Assembly (NCBI GenBank): GCA_009780445.1
Contig: WRAA01000094.1
Location: 1-7,709, forward strand
Direction of reading: 5' to 3'
Origin: Defluviitaleaceae bacterium
Lineage (GTDB): Bacteria > Bacillota > Clostridia > Lachnospirales > WRAA01
DNA: 7,709 nucleotides
The position numbers were made by a program, and so were the translations under genes. The notes beneath the pieces are model-generated. The model was not told the DNA's origin. It did no database searches and saw only the letters and a program-made list of their open reading frames with translations. Position 1 is the stretch's first letter; each line of letters starts with the position of its first letter. Positions 6,100 through 7,709 of the stretch are shown one piece after another.

Positions 6100-7380
6100 T
6101 CACTTTACAAGGAACTTGGCGACTTTCTCGCGCACGTTCTTCGACGCTATAGGTTTGATTATAAAGTCCGCGACGCCGGCTGTCATCGCCTTCACCATAT
6201 ATTCCTTCGTGATGTTGGACGCAAGGAATATTATGGGAACGTTATGGCCGCTCTCGCGGATTTTTTTCGCAAGCTCCCAGCTGTCCATGTCCGGCAGATC
6301 GTCGTCGAGAATTACAAGGTTCGGCTTGGCCGGCGCCGTCCGGATATAGTCCAGAGAATCCTTGCCGGTTGCCGCGCCATAGATCCGGTAGCCCGTGCCG
6401 TCGAGTGCCACGCGCAGGTTCTCCATGAAGAGCTTGCTCTTGTTCGTGATCAGTATTTTCTTGGAGTTCTTGGATGCTCCGGGGGACAGGATCTCCAGCA
6501 CAGGCGGCTTTTCGGCTTCGGGGGCCTGCTCCGGCTCCTTCGAGACAGAGCTTGCAAGGTTCAGCCCGCGCACATCGTCCGCAAGCATTGCCACAGACGA
6601 GAGGAAGTAGTTGGTGAAGGCCTCGAGCTTCTCGTGGCGGATGCTGTTGACGTCGCGGTTTGCCTGGATCTGGCTCTTGCAGTCCTCCGCGAGGCCGGTG
6701 GCGAATATCTTCGACAGGCTGCCCTCGATGGTGGCCAGGCCTTTCAGCACCAGGGTGTAGTTGCGGATCTTCATCGCGCCGCGCAGGCTGTTCTCCAGCG
6801 GGGTATAGCTGTCGGGGAAGGCGTGGAGGATGTCGATGTATGTTTGCAGCTGTTCGTCCGTCATCTGTTCGATCTTGTGCTGCTCCAGATCGGACAAGGC
6901 GGACAGGTTGTTCCTTATAACGTTGTAGGGAGACGCCGCCCCGGCCGAAGCCGATTCGCCGCTGTCCGATTGCAGTTCAAGCTCCTTGAACACTTGCGCA
7001 ATATCTTCGAACAGCATGGTCGCCGTTACGAGGAAGTAGCCCAGGAAGCCCTTGAGCCTTTCGCGGCGTATGTTCTCGATGTCTTGGTTCAGGAAGATCT
7101 GCTTGTCGCAATCCCGCGCCAGGGCGTCGGCGTGTATCTTTGTGAGGTTGTTGCGGATAGCACGGAGCCACTGCACCATGGACGAGTAGTTCGCCTTTTC
7201 GAATGCGTCCTCGCACTTTTCCTTCTGTATGGGAAACGCGCCGATAGATGTGCCGAGGGTCTCGGTATAGTTCAGGAGGGCTTCGTCAGACATCTCCTTG
7301 ATGGTATCGGCGTTAAGATCTGTAATTTGCAGCAACCGTTGCTTACATGCGACCCTCTTGGCGTCATCGTCCTTCTTCAT
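6100..7380 (-). CDS. Tandem HPt-like repeats plus degenerate receiver domain
   Basis: A 426-residue cytosolic protein. Residues about 20-129 and 164-270 are two copies of a helical unit, offset by 143 residues: RAIRNNLTKIHADALARDC (73-91) against ATIEGSLSKIFATGLAEDC (216-234), and ENIRRERLKGFLGYFL (102-117) against NSIRHEKLEAFTNYFL (245-260). The first block resembles the HTLKSNLxxIGAxxL helix of histidine-phosphotransfer domains, but Arg73 and Ala216 occupy the histidine position. After an acidic Pro-rich linker (281-305) comes a receiver domain (307-426). It keeps the phosphoacceptor Asp359 (LVILDDDLP) and Lys409, but the acidic pair is replaced by N313-K314 and the conserved Thr by Ala387. 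Metal-dependent phosphorylation is therefore doubtful; a constitutive scaffold or decoy role is inferred. No kinase or output domain is adjacent. The ATG at 7380 has GGGAAGG about 11 bases upstream. Confidence 0.88.
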   Translation of the reverse strand: MKKDDDAKRVACKQRLLQITDLNADTIKEMSDEALLNYTETLGTSIGAFPIQKEKCEDAFEKANYSSMVQWLRAIRNNLTKIHADALARDCDKQIFLNQDIENIRRERLKGFLGYFLVTATMLFEDIAQVFKELELQSDSGESASAGAASPYNVIRNNLSALSDLEQHKIEQMTDEQLQTYIDILHAFPDSYTPLENSLRGAMKIRNYTLVLKGLATIEGSLSKIFATGLAEDCKSQIQANRDVNSIRHEKLEAFTNYFLSSVAMLADDVRGLNLASSVSKEPEQAPEAEKPPVLEILSPGASKNSKKILITNKSKLFMENLRVALDGTGYRIYGAATGKDSLDYIRTAPAKPNLVILDDDLPDMDSWELAKKIRESGHNVPIIFLASNITKEYMVKAMTAGVADFIIKPIASKNVREKVAKFLVK

Positions 7381-7418
7381 AAAGTGCTCGACCTTCCCTC
7401 GGAGATATTTTGCCTAAT

Positions 7419-7447
7419 ATGATACCGGAATACCGCGATAATTACAA
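7419..7447 (-). promoter_or_regulatory. Sigma-A promoter of the receiver-domain gene
   Basis: On the minus strand TTGTAA (7447-7442) and TATCAT (7424-7419, five of six consensus bases) are separated by exactly 17 bases. Transcription would start near 7412 and leave a leader of about 30 bases before the ATG at 7380. It is divergent from, and only 14 bases away from, the tRNA promoter, so the two could compete for polymerase. Confidence 0.6.
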
Positions 7448-7461
7448 GCGAAATTTCATAC

Positions 7462-7490
7462 TTGACAAAATGCGCGAACTCCGGTACACT
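7462..7490 (+). promoter_or_regulatory. Sigma-A promoter of the tRNA-Glu/tRNA-Cys unit
   Basis: Perfect TTGACA (7462-7467), 17-base spacer, TACACT (7485-7490). Expected start near 7497, about 16 bases before the first tRNA, which fits a strong promoter for stable RNA. Confidence 0.8.
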
Positions 7491-7512
7491 ACCATAGTTG
7501 TTTGAAATAAAC

Positions 7513-7584
7513 GGCCCGTTGGTCAAGCGGTTAAGACACGGCCCTTTCACGGCTGGAACAGGGGTTCGAGTCCCCTACGGGTCA
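7513..7584 (+). tRNA. tRNA-Glu (UUC)
   Basis: Full cloverleaf of 72 bases. Acceptor arms GGCCCGT and ACGGGTC pair over 7 bp with one G-U, with discriminator A at 7584. The anticodon loop CTTTCAC (7544-7550) places TTC at 7546-7548, flanked by the stem CGGCC/GGCTG. The T arm is AGGGG-TTCGAGT-CCCCT. CCA is not encoded and must be added after transcription. It is the first gene of a two-tRNA transcript. Confidence 0.97.
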
Positions 7585-7603
7585 CTTTATAATTCTTACA
7601 TAC

Positions 7604-7674
7604 GGCGCCATAGCCAAGTGGTAAGGCAGAGGACTGCAAATCCTTTACCCCCAGTTCAAATCTGGGTGGCGCCT
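7604..7674 (+). tRNA. tRNA-Cys (GCA)
   Basis: Full cloverleaf of 71 bases, 19 bases after tRNA-Glu. Acceptor GGCGCCA pairs with TGGCGCC, and the discriminator base is T (7674), as expected for cysteine tRNAs. The anticodon loop CTGCAAA places GCA at 7636-7638. The T arm is CCCAG-TTCAAAT-CTGGG. CCA is not encoded. No terminator is visible in the 35 bases left in the window, so the tRNA unit may continue. Confidence 0.97.
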
Positions 7675-7709
7675 TTAAGAGAGCGACAGCCTGTAATCTC
7701 CAAGGATTA

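Noticed and set aside
6244..7422. Plus-strand open frame (392 residues) across the receiver-domain gene
   Set aside because: It is antisense to a protein with clear internal repeats and a receiver fold; its composition is that of a GC-rich shadow frame, and it would run through the minus-strand promoter.
7513..7674. tRNA genes as attachment site for an integrated element
   Set aside because: No integrase gene and no duplicated tRNA 3' end is visible elsewhere in the window.

Overview
The window looks like a chromosomal stretch from an anaerobic, probably spore-forming Bacillota (Clostridia-type) bacterium with a moderately GC-rich genome. The grounds are a CotJC / manganese-catalase-like coat gene (here a fragment), AGGAGG-type ribosome binding sites, GTG starts, consensus sigma-A promoters with 17-bp spacers, and tRNAs that do not encode CCA. 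The taxon itself is inference.

Left part (1-2245): two tandem copies of a ~105-bp hairpin-containing repeat (1-210) end directly before dinB, a Y-family DNA polymerase (221-1408). After it comes a frameshifted C-terminal remnant of a type I restriction specificity subunit (hsdS, about 1447-1598), then an AT-rich orphan gene for a two-helix membrane protein (1613-2245). This part looks like a patchwork of acquired and decayed DNA.

Middle (2308-5913, all + strand, clearly GC-rich): a cytoplasmic-type M15 peptidase with a duplicated C-terminal motif. Two stop codons and 3 bp later, in the same frame, lies a CotJC-like fragment that has lost its N-terminal third and therefore two metal ligands. 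A rho-independent terminator follows. Then come a patatin-like phospholipase with an intact Ser-Asp dyad and a 12-helix-type MFS transporter with its own sigma-A promoter.

Right part (5904-7709): between the transporter and a convergent gene lies a large imperfect palindrome made of the same repeat family. One copy (5921-6022) is the inverted counterpart of the left-hand copy at 1-103, so near-identical inverted repeats bracket the roughly 5.7 kb block. The convergent gene (7380-6100, - strand) encodes a 426-residue protein with two tandem helical repeats resembling histidine-phosphotransfer domains that lack the histidine, followed by a receiver domain that lacks its acidic pocket. Divergently from it, a consensus promoter drives tRNA-Glu(UUC) and tRNA-Cys(GCA).

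The genes do not form one obvious pathway. The points most worth following are the repeat family and its inverted placement, the broken cotJC and hsdS remnants that mark old recombination junctions, and the degenerate phosphorelay-like protein. I see no complete defence, biosynthetic or conjugative system here.
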